Origin: DASWJQ01 sp036397095
GTDB taxonomy: Bacteria > Chloroflexota > Anaerolineae > Anaerolineales > E44-bin32
Direction: 5' to 3'
DNA: 35,098 nt
Assembly: GCA_036397095.1 (NCBI GenBank)
Contig: DASWJQ010000097.1
Location: 1 to 35,098, forward strand
The first letter of the stretch is position 1; each line of letters starts with the position of its first letter. Below, piece by piece: positions 7,050-14,645 of the stretch. The notes under the pieces were generated by a model. That model saw only the letters and a program-made list of their open reading frames with translations. It was not told the DNA's origin and did not search any database. Both the position numbers and the translations under genes were made by a program.

Positions 7050-8030
7050 ATGGAGCGTAAGGAGCTGCTGCGGATGTACCACGAGATGGTGCTCATCCGC
7101 CGCATCGAGCAGCGCGCCGCCGAGCTGTACCAGCAAGGCAAGATTGGTGGGTTCCTTCACCTATATATCGGCCAGGAAGCGATCAGCACCGGCATCGGCG
7201 CCGCCCGCCAGCCACAGGACCGCCTGATTACGGCCTACCGCGACCACGGCGTAGCCATTTCCAGCGGGATCGACGCCAACCGGGTGATGGCCGAGCTGCT
7301 TGGCAAACGAACCGGCACCTCGCTTGGCTTTGGCGGCTCGATGCACATGGCCGACACCGACAAGAATTACTGGGGCGGCCATGCCATCGTCGGCTCACAC
7401 CTGTTGTTCGCCGCCGGCATGGGTCTGGCCGACCAATACCAGAAAAACGACAGTGTCACCATTTGCCTGTTCGGTGATGGTGCCACCAACATCGGTTTCT
7501 TCCACGAAGCGCTTAACCTGGCCGGCGTCTGGGACCTGCCCGTCCTGTGGGTTTGTGAAAACAACAAGTACGGCATGGGCACCGCCGTCGAACGGGCCTC
7601 GGCTGTCTCCGAGATCCACCAAAAGGCCGAAGCCTATGGCATGCCCCACAGCCAGATCGACGGCATGAACGTTCTCGAGGTCTACCAAGCGGCCTCCAAG
7701 GCGCTCGAACACGTGCGCAAGGAAGGCCCCTACTTCCTCGAAGTCGTCGCTTACCGTTTTGAAGGGCACTCGATGGGCGACCCCGAACGCTACCGCACCA
7801 AGGATGAGGTCGGCGAGTGGGAAGCCAACGACCCGATCGGGGTCTTCCGAACCCATCTGGTTGAAAAAGAGAAGGTCAAGGAAAACGAGCTCGACAAGAT
7901 TGAACGACAGGTCCAAACCGAGGTCGATGAGGCCGTCGAGTTTGCCGAGTCGAGTGAAGAGCCGACCTGGGATGATCTAGTATCCTCGGTCTACGTCGAG
8001 CCTAACAGGGACGAACAATGGCTCAGATAA
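7050..8030 (+). CDS. pdhA: Pyruvate/2-oxoacid dehydrogenase E1 alpha subunit
   Basis: 326 residues from ATG 7050, with AAGGAGGA at 7035-7042; a GTG at 7029 is in frame but lies upstream of the ribosome site. The thiamin diphosphate motif begins with GDG near residue 141 and closes with ENNKYG near 170. The N-terminal LIRRIEQRAAELYQQGKIGGF and the FEGHSMGDPERYR loop are typical of E1 alpha. With the beta subunit it decarboxylates pyruvate (or acetoin or a branched 2-oxoacid) and reductively acetylates the lipoyl group of E2. Its last 13 bp overlap the start of pdhB. Pyruvate is the most likely substrate, but sequence alone does not separate pyruvate from acetoin dehydrogenase; no acetoin-specific gene is nearby. 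Confidence 0.93.
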   Translation: MERKELLRMYHEMVLIRRIEQRAAELYQQGKIGGFLHLYIGQEAISTGIGAARQPQDRLITAYRDHGVAISSGIDANRVMAELLGKRTGTSLGFGGSMHMADTDKNYWGGHAIVGSHLLFAAGMGLADQYQKNDSVTICLFGDGATNIGFFHEALNLAGVWDLPVLWVCENNKYGMGTAVERASAVSEIHQKAEAYGMPHSQIDGMNVLEVYQAASKALEHVRKEGPYFLEVVAYRFEGHSMGDPERYRTKDEVGEWEANDPIGVFRTHLVEKEKVKENELDKIERQVQTEVDEAVEFAESSEEPTWDDLVSSVYVEPNRDEQWLR

Positions 8031-8989
8031 CCATGCGCGAGGCAATCTCCCAGGCCCTGTGGGAGGAAATGGAACGCGACGAGCGCGTCTTCATCATGGG
8101 CGAGGAAGTCGGTGTTTGGGGCGGCACCTATGCCGTTACCAAGGGCTTTTACGATCACTTTGGTCCCGAGCGCGTGCGCGACACGCCCATCGCCGAAGCC
8201 GTCATCATTGGTGCGGCCAACGGTGCGGCCATGGTCGGCCTGCGCCCAATTGCCGAGCTCATGACGATCAACTTTGCCTTCGTCGCCATGGACCAGATCG
8301 TCAACCAATCGGCCAAGCTGCACAGCATGTTTGGCGGCCAATTCACGGTGCCAATTGTGATCCGGGCGGTCGGCGGCGGTGGCCGACAACTGGCCGCCAC
8401 CCACTCGCAGACGCCGGACGTCATCTTTGCCCACTTCCCCGGCCTCAAGGTCGTCGCCCCGGGTACTCCACACGATGCCAAAGGTTTGCTGAAGACGGCC
8501 ATTCGCACCGACGATCCGGTCATGTTCATCGAAAACGCCACGCTGTACCAGGTGCGCGGCGAGGTGCCGGACGAGGAATACACCGAGCCGATCGGCGTGT
8601 CTAAGGTCCAGCGTGAAGGCGACGCTGTCACCCTGATCACCTACTCTAAGATGGTCCAGTCCTGCTTGCAGGCGGCTGACGAGCTGGCCAAGGATGGCAT
8701 CGAGGCCGAGATCGTCGACCTGCGCTCACTGCGGCCATTGGATATGGGGCCGGTGATCGACTCGTTCAAACGCACCAACCGGGCGGTCGTGGTCGAAGAG
8801 GGCTGGCGCTCCTACGGTGTTGGCGCCGAGGTGGCCGCCCGCCTGTACGAGGAGGCCTTCGACTACATCGACACCCCTATCCGCCGGGTTGCCCAGCGCG
8901 AAGTGCCGTTGCCTTACAACCGGACGCTGGAGCAGATGGCATTGCCGCAAGTCGAGGACGTTATCGAGGCCGTCAAGGGAGTTGTCTGA
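8018..8989 (+). CDS. pdhB: Pyruvate/2-oxoacid dehydrogenase E1 beta subunit
   Basis: 323 residues; ATG 8018 lies inside the last codons of pdhA, with AGGG 7 nt upstream. The family motifs FIMGEEVGVWGGTYAVTKG, RVRDTPIAEAVIIGAANGAA and RPIAELMTINF at the N-terminus, and EIVDLRSLRPLD in the C-terminal transketolase domain, are all present, and the length is normal. It forms the alpha2-beta2 heterotetramer with PdhA and contributes to the thiamin diphosphate site. Its stop TGA shares an A with the start of the E2 gene (TGATG), so all three subunits are translated as a coupled set from the extended -10 promoter. Confidence 0.95.
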   Translation: MAQITMREAISQALWEEMERDERVFIMGEEVGVWGGTYAVTKGFYDHFGPERVRDTPIAEAVIIGAANGAAMVGLRPIAELMTINFAFVAMDQIVNQSAKLHSMFGGQFTVPIVIRAVGGGGRQLAATHSQTPDVIFAHFPGLKVVAPGTPHDAKGLLKTAIRTDDPVMFIENATLYQVRGEVPDEEYTEPIGVSKVQREGDAVTLITYSKMVQSCLQAADELAKDGIEAEIVDLRSLRPLDMGPVIDSFKRTNRAVVVEEGWRSYGVGAEVAARLYEEAFDYIDTPIRRVAQREVPLPYNRTLEQMALPQVEDVIEAVKGVV

Positions 8990-10269
8990 TGGCTGAAGTC
9001 ATAAACATGCCCAAGCTGGGCTTCGACATGGCCGAGGGCACCCTGGTCCGCTGGGTCAAGAGCGAGGGTGACCGGATCGAACGCGGCGAGGTGCTGGCCG
9101 AGATCGAAACGGACAAGGCAACCGTAGAAGTCGAATCCCAGGCCAGCGGCACAATTCTCAAGCTTCTGGCCGAAGAAGGCGCCGTCCTGCCGATCGGCAA
9201 GCCGATCGCTGTAGTCGGCGAGTCGGGTGAAGAAGTCGACGTTGACGCCCTGACCGGTGGCGCCAGCGAGGAAAGCGCCGAAGCCGAGGCGCAACCAGCC
9301 AAGGAGCCGAGACCAGCCGAGGCCTCGGCCGAGCCAGCCCCGGCCAAACAAGCTCCATCGTCTGAGCCCGAACCTTCCGGCAACGGCTATCCCGGCGGCG
9401 TTAAGGCGTCACCGGTTGCCCGGCGTCTGGCCGAGGAAAAGGGCCTCAATCTGAACCAAGTTGCAGGCAGCGGGCCCGGCGGCCGAATTGTCAAGAAGGA
9501 TGTCGAAGCCGCCATCGAGGCGGGACCCAGCCGGGCGCCGGCCGGCGCCGCGTTCAGCGGCTTGCAGTTATCGACCGAGCCGCGGCAAACGGAGCGGGTC
9601 GACGTCAGCCGGCTGCGGGCCGCCATCGGACGCCGCATGACGATGGCCAAGCAGGAACTGCCGCATTTCTACGTCACAACCGAGGTCGATGCCGGCCCGC
9701 TGATGGATTTGCGCCGGCAGGCCAACGAACTGTTGCCCGATGACCAAAAGCTGTCGGTCAACGATTTCATCGTCAAAGCGGCCGCCCTGGCGCTGCGCCA
9801 GTTCCCCAACCTGAATGCCTCGCTCGAAGGCGACCAAATCGTGCGCCATGGCGGCATCAATGTCGGCATCGCCGTCGCCGTCGAAGGCGGCTTGCTGACT
9901 GTGGTCGTGCGCGAGGCCGACCAGAAACCGATCGCCTCCATCTCCCAGGAGTCGCGCACGATGGCCGAGCGAGCCCGCCAGGGCAAGGTGCGGCCAGACG
10001 ATGTCGAAGGCTCAACCTTCACCGTATCCAACCTGGGCATGTTCGGCGTCGACCATTTCATCGCCATCATCAACCCGCCCGAGGCCGCCATCCTGGCGAC
10101 CGGCAGCGTGCGCAAGGTGCCGGTGGTCGAAGACGAGCAAGTGCGCATCGGCCAGCGGCTCAAGGTGACCATCTCGGCCGATCATCGTGTGACCGACGGG
10201 GCCGAAGCCGCCCGCTGGCTGGAGGTCTTTCGGCAAATGATCGAGTCCCCGCTTCGTTTGATGCTCTGA
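8989..10269 (+). CDS. pdhC: Dihydrolipoamide acyltransferase E2 component
   Basis: 426 residues. Domain order: one lipoyl domain (1-80) with the lipoylated lysine K43 in EIETDKATVE; an Ala/Pro/Glu-rich flexible linker (about 85-130); a peripheral-subunit-binding domain (about 134-170, PVARRLAEEKGL and GSGPGGRIVKKDV); a second short linker; and the acyltransferase core with active-site H399 and D403 in ADHRVTDG. It transfers the acyl group from lipoamide to CoA and forms the core of the complex. The start overlaps the stop of pdhB. No E3 (dihydrolipoamide dehydrogenase) follows, so E3 must be encoded elsewhere. Confidence 0.95.
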   Translation: MAEVINMPKLGFDMAEGTLVRWVKSEGDRIERGEVLAEIETDKATVEVESQASGTILKLLAEEGAVLPIGKPIAVVGESGEEVDVDALTGGASEESAEAEAQPAKEPRPAEASAEPAPAKQAPSSEPEPSGNGYPGGVKASPVARRLAEEKGLNLNQVAGSGPGGRIVKKDVEAAIEAGPSRAPAGAAFSGLQLSTEPRQTERVDVSRLRAAIGRRMTMAKQELPHFYVTTEVDAGPLMDLRRQANELLPDDQKLSVNDFIVKAAALALRQFPNLNASLEGDQIVRHGGINVGIAVAVEGGLLTVVVREADQKPIASISQESRTMAERARQGKVRPDDVEGSTFTVSNLGMFGVDHFIAIINPPEAAILATGSVRKVPVVEDEQVRIGQRLKVTISADHRVTDGAEAARWLEVFRQMIESPLRLML

Positions 10270-10320
10270 CAGACATCCCAGGGGACGAGCAAATCCGAGA
10301 ACAACGGGAGGAAAGTGCCC

Positions 10321-10713
10321 GTGTCGACCAACCCAATCAACCTCAGCCCCAATGGCAGTGTCTTGGTAGTTGATGACGAGCCTGACACCGTCGATCTGAT
10401 TCGCCTGACCCTCGAGACCGCCGGCTTCACCGTCCATCAGGCGCCGGATGGCACCTCCGCCATCCAGATGATTCAGAACGGGACCTATGATGTCGTGCTG
10501 CTCGATATCATGATGCCCGATATCTCCGGCTTCGACGTCCTACAACAACTGCGCAATCAGGGGGTCGAAGTGCCCCCGGTCGTCTTCCTGACGGCCCGCA
10601 AGCAGGACGAGGACCGACAGACCGGCCAAGACATGGGCGCCTCTGACTACCTGACCAAGCCCGCTACCCGCGGCGAGCTGCTGGACGCCATCCAACACGC
10701 ACTGGAGCAATGA
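10321..10713 (+). CDS. Receiver-only response regulator
   Basis: 130 residues from GTG 10321, 8 nt after GGGAGGA 10306-10312; a GTG at 10315 is only 2 nt from that site and is less likely. One CheY-like receiver domain fills the protein: acidic pocket D18/D19 in VLVVDDEP, phospho-acceptor D62 in LLDIMMPD, switch T91 in FLTA and K113 in LTKPA. There is no output domain, so it must act through a protein partner. Its stop overlaps the start of the next gene (ATGA at 10710-10713), which makes that protein of unknown function the obvious candidate partner. No histidine kinase is in the window. Confidence 0.9.
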   Translation: MSTNPINLSPNGSVLVVDDEPDTVDLIRLTLETAGFTVHQAPDGTSAIQMIQNGTYDVVLLDIMMPDISGFDVLQQLRNQGVEVPPVVFLTARKQDEDRQTGQDMGASDYLTKPATRGELLDAIQHALEQ

Positions 10714-11297
10714 GCAAGATGGATTCGCTCGCCTTCTCGCTGGCGCAAGCCAAGGCCATGGTTGATCAATTGCCCAACTTTCTGCGCTCGGAGCAGACCT
10801 TCTGGCCGTTGGGCAGCGGGCCCGGCGGCCGGCGTCTTGCCCGACTTAGCCTGGGTCAACTTATTCTGACGCTCGATGACCTGCGGGTACAGGCGGAAGA
10901 GATGTCCCCCGAGCAGGTGCGGGACTTCGCTGCGCTGGCCGAGACGTACGAATCCATGCAGGCCGAGCGTCCGGCCAACCTCGAGGAAAAGGCCTGGAAG
11001 GAACTCGACCAACGCCTGAACTTATGGAAAGCGTACCTGGATGAGCTGGCCAGTGTGGCCGGTGCCCCCGAATCCTATGCTACCGACGTCCGCCACCGCG
11101 TGTTGTTGTCCCGGCTTCAGGACCTTGTGTCTGACGGCGAGCGACTCGAGAACCTCAACGACCAGCTGACGGCCCTGGACAGCCGCCTGCGCGGCCGGTT
11201 TATGGTCGGTCCCTTCACGTGGCATCCACGGTTGGCCACCCTGTACGATGAGCGGGCCAACTGGTACCTGTACGGCCAACCCAAACCCCACCCGTAA
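10710..11297 (+). CDS. Conserved-looking protein of unknown function, coupled to receiver
   Basis: 195 residues; ATG 10710 overlaps the receiver gene's stop. I do not recognise the family. It is soluble, without signal peptide or membrane helix, and mostly helical by composition, with heptad-like stretches (about 55-95 and 125-160, for example SRLQDLVSDGERLENLNDQL) suggesting helical hairpins or coiled coil. Distinctive blocks are FWPLGSGPGGRRLARLSLGQ near 33 and the C-terminal FMVGPFTWHPRLATLYDER. The translational coupling implies a stoichiometric partner or output element of the response regulator; this is inference. Codon and base composition match the neighbours. Confidence 0.7.
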   Translation: MSKMDSLAFSLAQAKAMVDQLPNFLRSEQTFWPLGSGPGGRRLARLSLGQLILTLDDLRVQAEEMSPEQVRDFAALAETYESMQAERPANLEEKAWKELDQRLNLWKAYLDELASVAGAPESYATDVRHRVLLSRLQDLVSDGERLENLNDQLTALDSRLRGRFMVGPFTWHPRLATLYDERANWYLYGQPKPHP

Positions 11298-11315
11298 ACC
11301 AAACGACCTAGCAAA

Positions 11316-11344
11316 CAAAGCCGCCAGTCCAGTTGGGCCGGCGG
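11316..11344 (-). terminator. Hairpin terminator downstream of rny, possibly bidirectional
   Basis: CCGCCAGTCC (11321-11330) and GGGCCGGCGG (11335-11344) pair except for one A-C mismatch, around an AGTT loop. On the minus strand the hairpin is followed by CTTTGTTTG, a usable U-rich tail about 180 nt after the rny stop; on the plus strand the tail (ATCGTTTG) is weaker but comes 23 nt after the previous gene. Confidence 0.45.
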
Positions 11345-11420
11345 ATCGTTTGAGACACGCAGGGGCCGTTACCCAGGGACGCCTACGTCCAAGAAAGCGA
11401 GCCTCCCTGAGCCTGTCAAA

Positions 11421-11523
11421 GGGGACGTAGGGTCTGTCCCCACATCGCACTTCAACAGAGTCAGGGACTGTTCAATTCATCCCTGGTGTAGGGACGGATC
11501 GACGCAGGCGCAGCCGCCCCTAC
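11421..11523. repeat. Intergenic palindromic repeats abutting the rny stop codon
   Basis: GGGGAC 11421-11426 pairs with GTCCCC 11436-11441. GTAGGGACGG at 11488-11497 is an imperfect inverted copy (one mismatch) of CCGCCCCTAC at 11514-11523, the right arm running over the rny stop codon. The sequence between 11298 and 11519 is otherwise without coding signal. The GTAGGGRCGG...CCGCCCCTAC form resembles dispersed palindromic units seen in intergenic regions of environmental bacteria. Confidence 0.45.
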
Positions 11524-13049
11524 TTGGCGTAATCGACCGCGCGGGTCTCACGGATCACGGTCACCTTGATCTGACCGGGATACTGCATACCCTCTTCGAT
11601 CTTCTTGGCGATGTTGCGCGCCAGGCGGGTCGCTTCCAGGTCGTCGATGTCTTCGGGCTTGACGATCACCCGGATCTCTCGGCCCGCCTGCAGCGCATAG
11701 CTTTCCACCACGCCCTGGAAATCGTTGGCCGTGTCCTCCAGCGCCCGCACCCGCTTGAGGTAGTCCTCCAGACTCTCGCGGCGGGCCCCGGGCCGGGCGC
11801 CGCTGATGGCATCGGCCGACTCAACAATCACTGCCTCCACCGATTCTTGTTCGACTTCATGGTGATGAGAGGCGATCATATTGACAATGTTGGCGGCGAC
11901 GCCATGCCGCCGGGCGAACTCGGCGCCCAGCGCGGCGTGGGTACCCTCGACTTCATGGTCCATGGCCTTGCCCAGGTCGTGAAGCAGGCCGCCGGCCTTG
12001 GACGATTCGACATTGGCACCCAGCTCGGCGGCAATCACGCCGGCAAGCTGGGCTGACTCGATCGCATGCGCCAGCTGGTTCTGGCCGTAGGAGGTACGGA
12101 ACTTGAGCCGCCCTAGTTTCTTGACGATCTCAGGATGCAGGCCGTGCACGCCGGCTTCGTAGGCCGCGTTCTCGCCTTCCTCGACAATCAATTGATCGAC
12201 TTCTTCGCGCACCTGCTGCACCGTTTTCTCGATTTGGGCTGGATGGATGCGCCCATCCAGCACCAGCTTCTCCATCGAGCGGCGTGCGATTTCGCGCCGC
12301 ACCGAGTCGAAGCATGAGATGGTGACCGCCTCCGGCGTATCGTCCACGATCACATCAACGCCCGCTTCTTGCTCGAAGGCGCGGATGTTGCGCCCGTTGC
12401 GCCCGATGATCCGGCCCTTCATATCATCGGACGGCAGTGGGACAACCGATACGGTCACCGCGGAGACATGGTCAGATGCGACCCGCTGGATAGCGTCGGC
12501 CACCAGCTCGCGCGCCCGGCGCTCACCCTCGGCTTCGGCCTCCTCTTCGATCTGGCGAATGATGCGGACCATGTCGGCCCGCGCTTCCTTCTCCACTTCA
12601 CCGAGAAGCTGTGCTTTGGCTTCGTCGCGCGTCATTTGTGAGACGCGTTCAAGTTCCTGCACTACCTCGGCTTGTTTCTGCTCAATCTCGTTGGCTTGCT
12701 TGTCAAGGGTGCTCTGACGCTTGTTGACCGCCTGCTCCCTCGTCTCCAACCGCTCAAGCCGGTCGTCAAGCTCTTGCCGGCGCCGCTGCAAGCGGTCGTC
12801 CTCGCGGGAGAGTTCTTCCCGCCGCCGCGAGGCCTCGGCCTCGGACGAGTCACGGATACGCAGGGACTCATCGCGTGCCTTTAATTCGATCTCGCGGGCC
12901 TCCGCCTGCGCGTGCTCGGTGATCCGTTGGGCTTCGGACTGCTTGCCCTGAATGACACGATTGGTTTGATAACGATGGAACAGGAAGCCGCCACCGGCCC
13001 CCAACAGCAAAGCCACGCCGACTAGGAGAAACATCAATTCCGTGCTCAC
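11520..13049 (-). CDS. rny: Ribonuclease Y
   Basis: 509 residues, start GTG 13049-13047 preceded by GAGGT and overlapping the recX stop (GTGA). The N-terminal membrane helix (about 5-24, LMFLLVGVALLLGAGGGFLF) anchors the enzyme. A long charged coiled coil follows (about 35-190). Then come a KH RNA-binding domain (about 205-265, with GRIIGRNGRNIR) and an HD phosphohydrolase domain with the HD pair in LLHDLGKAMDHEVEGTH near residue 356. RNase Y is a 5'-end-sensitive endoribonuclease initiating mRNA decay. Length and order match the family, including the C-terminal GxIKVTVIRE strand. It is co-transcribed with recX. Confidence 0.97.
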   Translation of the reverse strand: MSTELMFLLVGVALLLGAGGGFLFHRYQTNRVIQGKQSEAQRITEHAQAEAREIELKARDESLRIRDSSEAEASRRREELSREDDRLQRRRQELDDRLERLETREQAVNKRQSTLDKQANEIEQKQAEVVQELERVSQMTRDEAKAQLLGEVEKEARADMVRIIRQIEEEAEAEGERRARELVADAIQRVASDHVSAVTVSVVPLPSDDMKGRIIGRNGRNIRAFEQEAGVDVIVDDTPEAVTISCFDSVRREIARRSMEKLVLDGRIHPAQIEKTVQQVREEVDQLIVEEGENAAYEAGVHGLHPEIVKKLGRLKFRTSYGQNQLAHAIESAQLAGVIAAELGANVESSKAGGLLHDLGKAMDHEVEGTHAALGAEFARRHGVAANIVNMIASHHHEVEQESVEAVIVESADAISGARPGARRESLEDYLKRVRALEDTANDFQGVVESYALQAGREIRVIVKPEDIDDLEATRLARNIAKKIEEGMQYPGQIKVTVIRETRAVDYAK

Positions 13050-13687
13050 AGATCTACCTCGCTTTCATCATCGGCCGTCGATTGCCATAGGCCGTCGACG
13101 ACTGATGCAATCATGGGATAGCGGAAACCACGGCGCCCCAAATATGCGCCCACCCGCTGACGAAAATCATCTTTCGATAAGTTCTGATAGCGTCTGGCTG
13201 CCTTGCGTCCGGCAGCCCAGATCGCCTCTTCCTCGGCGAAGTCCTCCAGTGCAGCTTCGATAGCCAGCCGGGGCACGCCCTTCGCCTTGAGTTCCGCTCG
13301 CAAAGCAAGTTCGCCGCGCGGCCGGAAGGCGGTCCGGTTCTCGACCCAGGTTTCGGCAAATGCTTCGTCATCGACCAGGGACGTCTGTCGCAGCTCAGCA
13401 AGGGCCGCCTCGGCAACCTCTTGCGGGACTTCGTGCCGGTCGAAGTAGCGCCGCAGCTCTCGTTCCGAGCGCGGTCGCCGGCTGATCAGGCGCACGGCTC
13501 GTTGGCGAGCGGCTTCGACCGAGTCCTTGCGCTGCAGGGCCTGGATCTCGTCTTGGACCAGCTCATCGCCAACCTGCAGACTGCCCAGCAGGCTGGCGGC
13601 CAGGCCAAAGGCGAATTCCCCGTCCAGCGAGACATTCACCCGCCGGCTGTTTCTCTTTTGGGGGCGAAGCGCCGTTATCTTCGGCAA
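13046..13687 (-). CDS. recX: Regulatory protein RecX
   Basis: 213 residues starting at TTG 13687-13685. This is the only start upstream of the conserved region because a TAG precedes it, and AAGGAG lies 11 nt upstream. ITALRPQKRNSRRVNVSLDGEFAFGL is the usual RecX opening. The rest shows the repeated three-helix units (RPRSERELRRYFDRHEVP, TSLVDDEAFAETWVENR, GVPRLAIEAAL, GRRGFRYPMI). RecX binds the RecA filament groove and limits its ATPase and extension. recA is not in the window. The stop overlaps the rny start, giving a recX-rny transcription unit. Confidence 0.93.
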   Translation of the reverse strand: MPKITALRPQKRNSRRVNVSLDGEFAFGLAASLLGSLQVGDELVQDEIQALQRKDSVEAARQRAVRLISRRPRSERELRRYFDRHEVPQEVAEAALAELRQTSLVDDEAFAETWVENRTAFRPRGELALRAELKAKGVPRLAIEAALEDFAEEEAIWAAGRKAARRYQNLSKDDFRQRVGAYLGRRGFRYPMIASVVDGLWQSTADDESEVDL

Positions 13688-13711
13688 ACCGCCGTCTACT
13701 CCTTAAAGCAA

Positions 13712-13744
13712 CGAGCCACGACCAACCGAATCGGTCGCGGCTCG
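13712..13744 (-). promoter_or_regulatory. Hairpin just upstream of recX
   Basis: CGAGCCACGACC (13712-13723) and GGTCGCGGCTCG (13733-13744) pair over 12 positions with one mismatch. On the minus strand the hairpin is followed by TTGCTTT and then the recX ribosome site AAGGAG. It could be a leaky terminator or attenuator, or an mRNA-stabilising element for recX-rny. Confidence 0.45.
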
Positions 13745-14387
13745 CGCCTGGAATAGGGCGATCTCAGACGAACCTCGATTTGACTCCGCCTAGCGTGCCC
13801 TCGTCATGCAGCACGCCGCGGTAGGCTATCGCTCCAATAATCTGGAGCCGATGTCGTTCCCTTCACCTTCCGCAGGTACCAACCCGTCCAAACTTGCGGT
13901 GTCGTTTCGTATCGTTGAGATCAATTCCATCGTCAGCGCCGCGCCGATTCGCTTCCACTCGCGCAGCTCGGTTAGGTGTCCAGGTCTCGCCTGTCCACAG
14001 TCATCAATCTCCCGGCCCACCGCCGACTGGTGTCGGTCATCCTCAACGGGCCCCACTCCTCCCGGACCTTGCACTTGAAAAGAACTGCCGGTGTCGGGAT
14101 CCTGCCGGTCTCGCCGGCGCCTAACCTCCCGACCCTGCCCTATTGTAGTCTGCCTCTAAGAATAATACGAACCGTGCTCTTTGACTCTCCCGAATCCCTC
14201 CCGCTCGCCCATTCGTGCCCCGCGCTGGTCACAGTTGAAGCCATCGCCGAATTGCCGGACTCGCCTCGCCAACACCCGTTCGCATTGCTTCGGAGAAGAG
14301 GTGGCCTGCCGACTGCTGAGGGGCCAAAGGGGCGGTGTACAAATGTGGCCAACCGACAGATACCGGCGCCCACGCCAACTGTAAAGC
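13745..14387. other. Long intergenic region, no recognised gene
   Basis: About 640 bp between the 6S RNA terminator and the recX leader. Reading frames on both strands (for example 82 codons on the minus strand at 13826-14074) have no ribosome site and no family I recognise. A possible minus-strand -10 TACAAT lies at 14147-14142 with a poor -35. Base composition is less GC-biased at third positions than in the flanking genes. It may hold the recX promoter with a long leader, or a decayed gene; I cannot decide. Confidence 0.4.
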
Positions 14388-14412
14388 AAAACGGACAGGC
14401 ACAGCCTGTCCG
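14388..14412 (-). terminator. Terminator of the 6S RNA gene
   Basis: On the minus strand CGGACAGGC, loop TGT, GCCTGTCCG form a perfect 9-bp hairpin (14412-14392) followed by TTTT (14391-14388). Confidence 0.85.
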
Positions 14413-14603
14413 CCTCTCTGTCGGAGACCGAGGCCCCCGCCGTGCCGTGTGCCGCTGGGTTTTGAACCTGCAAGTGCAGGTGGGATCTTACCCGCGGGCT
14501 CCGCCTTGGCCGCAGCCTAACGCGTCACCCGACGAAGCTCAGATCCATTTGAAAAGCTGTTGGCTCAAACCGTTTCGCGGACATCACGAACACAGCAGGG
14601 TTC
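14388..14603 (-). ncRNA. ssrS: 6S RNA
   Basis: The minus-strand transcript can be folded into the 6S form. The closing stem is CCCTGCTGTG (14600-14591) with CACGGCGGGG (14444-14435), 10 bp with two wobbles. A terminal arm starts with GGATCT (14546-14541) pairing AGATCC (14488-14483). A large central bubble has the typical short hairpin ACCTGC-ACTT-GCAGGT (14481-14466) on its 3' side. The stretch CACCTGCACTTGCAGGTTC then AAAACCCAGCGGCA parallels the E. coli 6S segment CACCUUGAACCAAGGGUUCA then AGGGUUACAGCC. Mature RNA is roughly 14603-14432; the 3' tail runs to the terminator at 14388. 6S RNA mimics an open promoter and sequesters sigma70 RNA polymerase. Identification is by structure and motif comparison from memory. 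Confidence 0.8.
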
Positions 14604-14609
14604 ATACCC

Positions 14610-14639
14610 TTTATACCATGACGGCGGGAAGCCTGTAAA
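14610..14639 (-). promoter_or_regulatory. Sigma70 promoter of the 6S RNA gene
   Basis: -35 TTTACA at 14639-14634, 18-nt spacer, -10 TATAAA at 14615-14610, predicted start at G14603. It begins 6 bp after the aspS stop codon. Confidence 0.7.
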
Positions 14640-14645
14640 TCGCGG

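Noticed and set aside
13826..14074. 82-codon minus-strand frame as a small gene
   Set aside because: GTG start without ribosome site, mixed codon use and no recognised family; kept only as part of an unexplained intergenic region.
14388..14603. RNase P RNA, tmRNA or SRP RNA as the identity of the structured RNA
   Set aside because: The GAGGAAAGUCC, CCA-ended tRNA-like and GGAAGCAGC signatures of these RNAs are absent, while the 6S closing stem and bubble hairpin fit.
13976..14638. 220-codon plus-strand open frame between recX and aspS
   Set aside because: It runs across the 6S RNA gene and its terminator; no start signal and proline/serine-rich translation.
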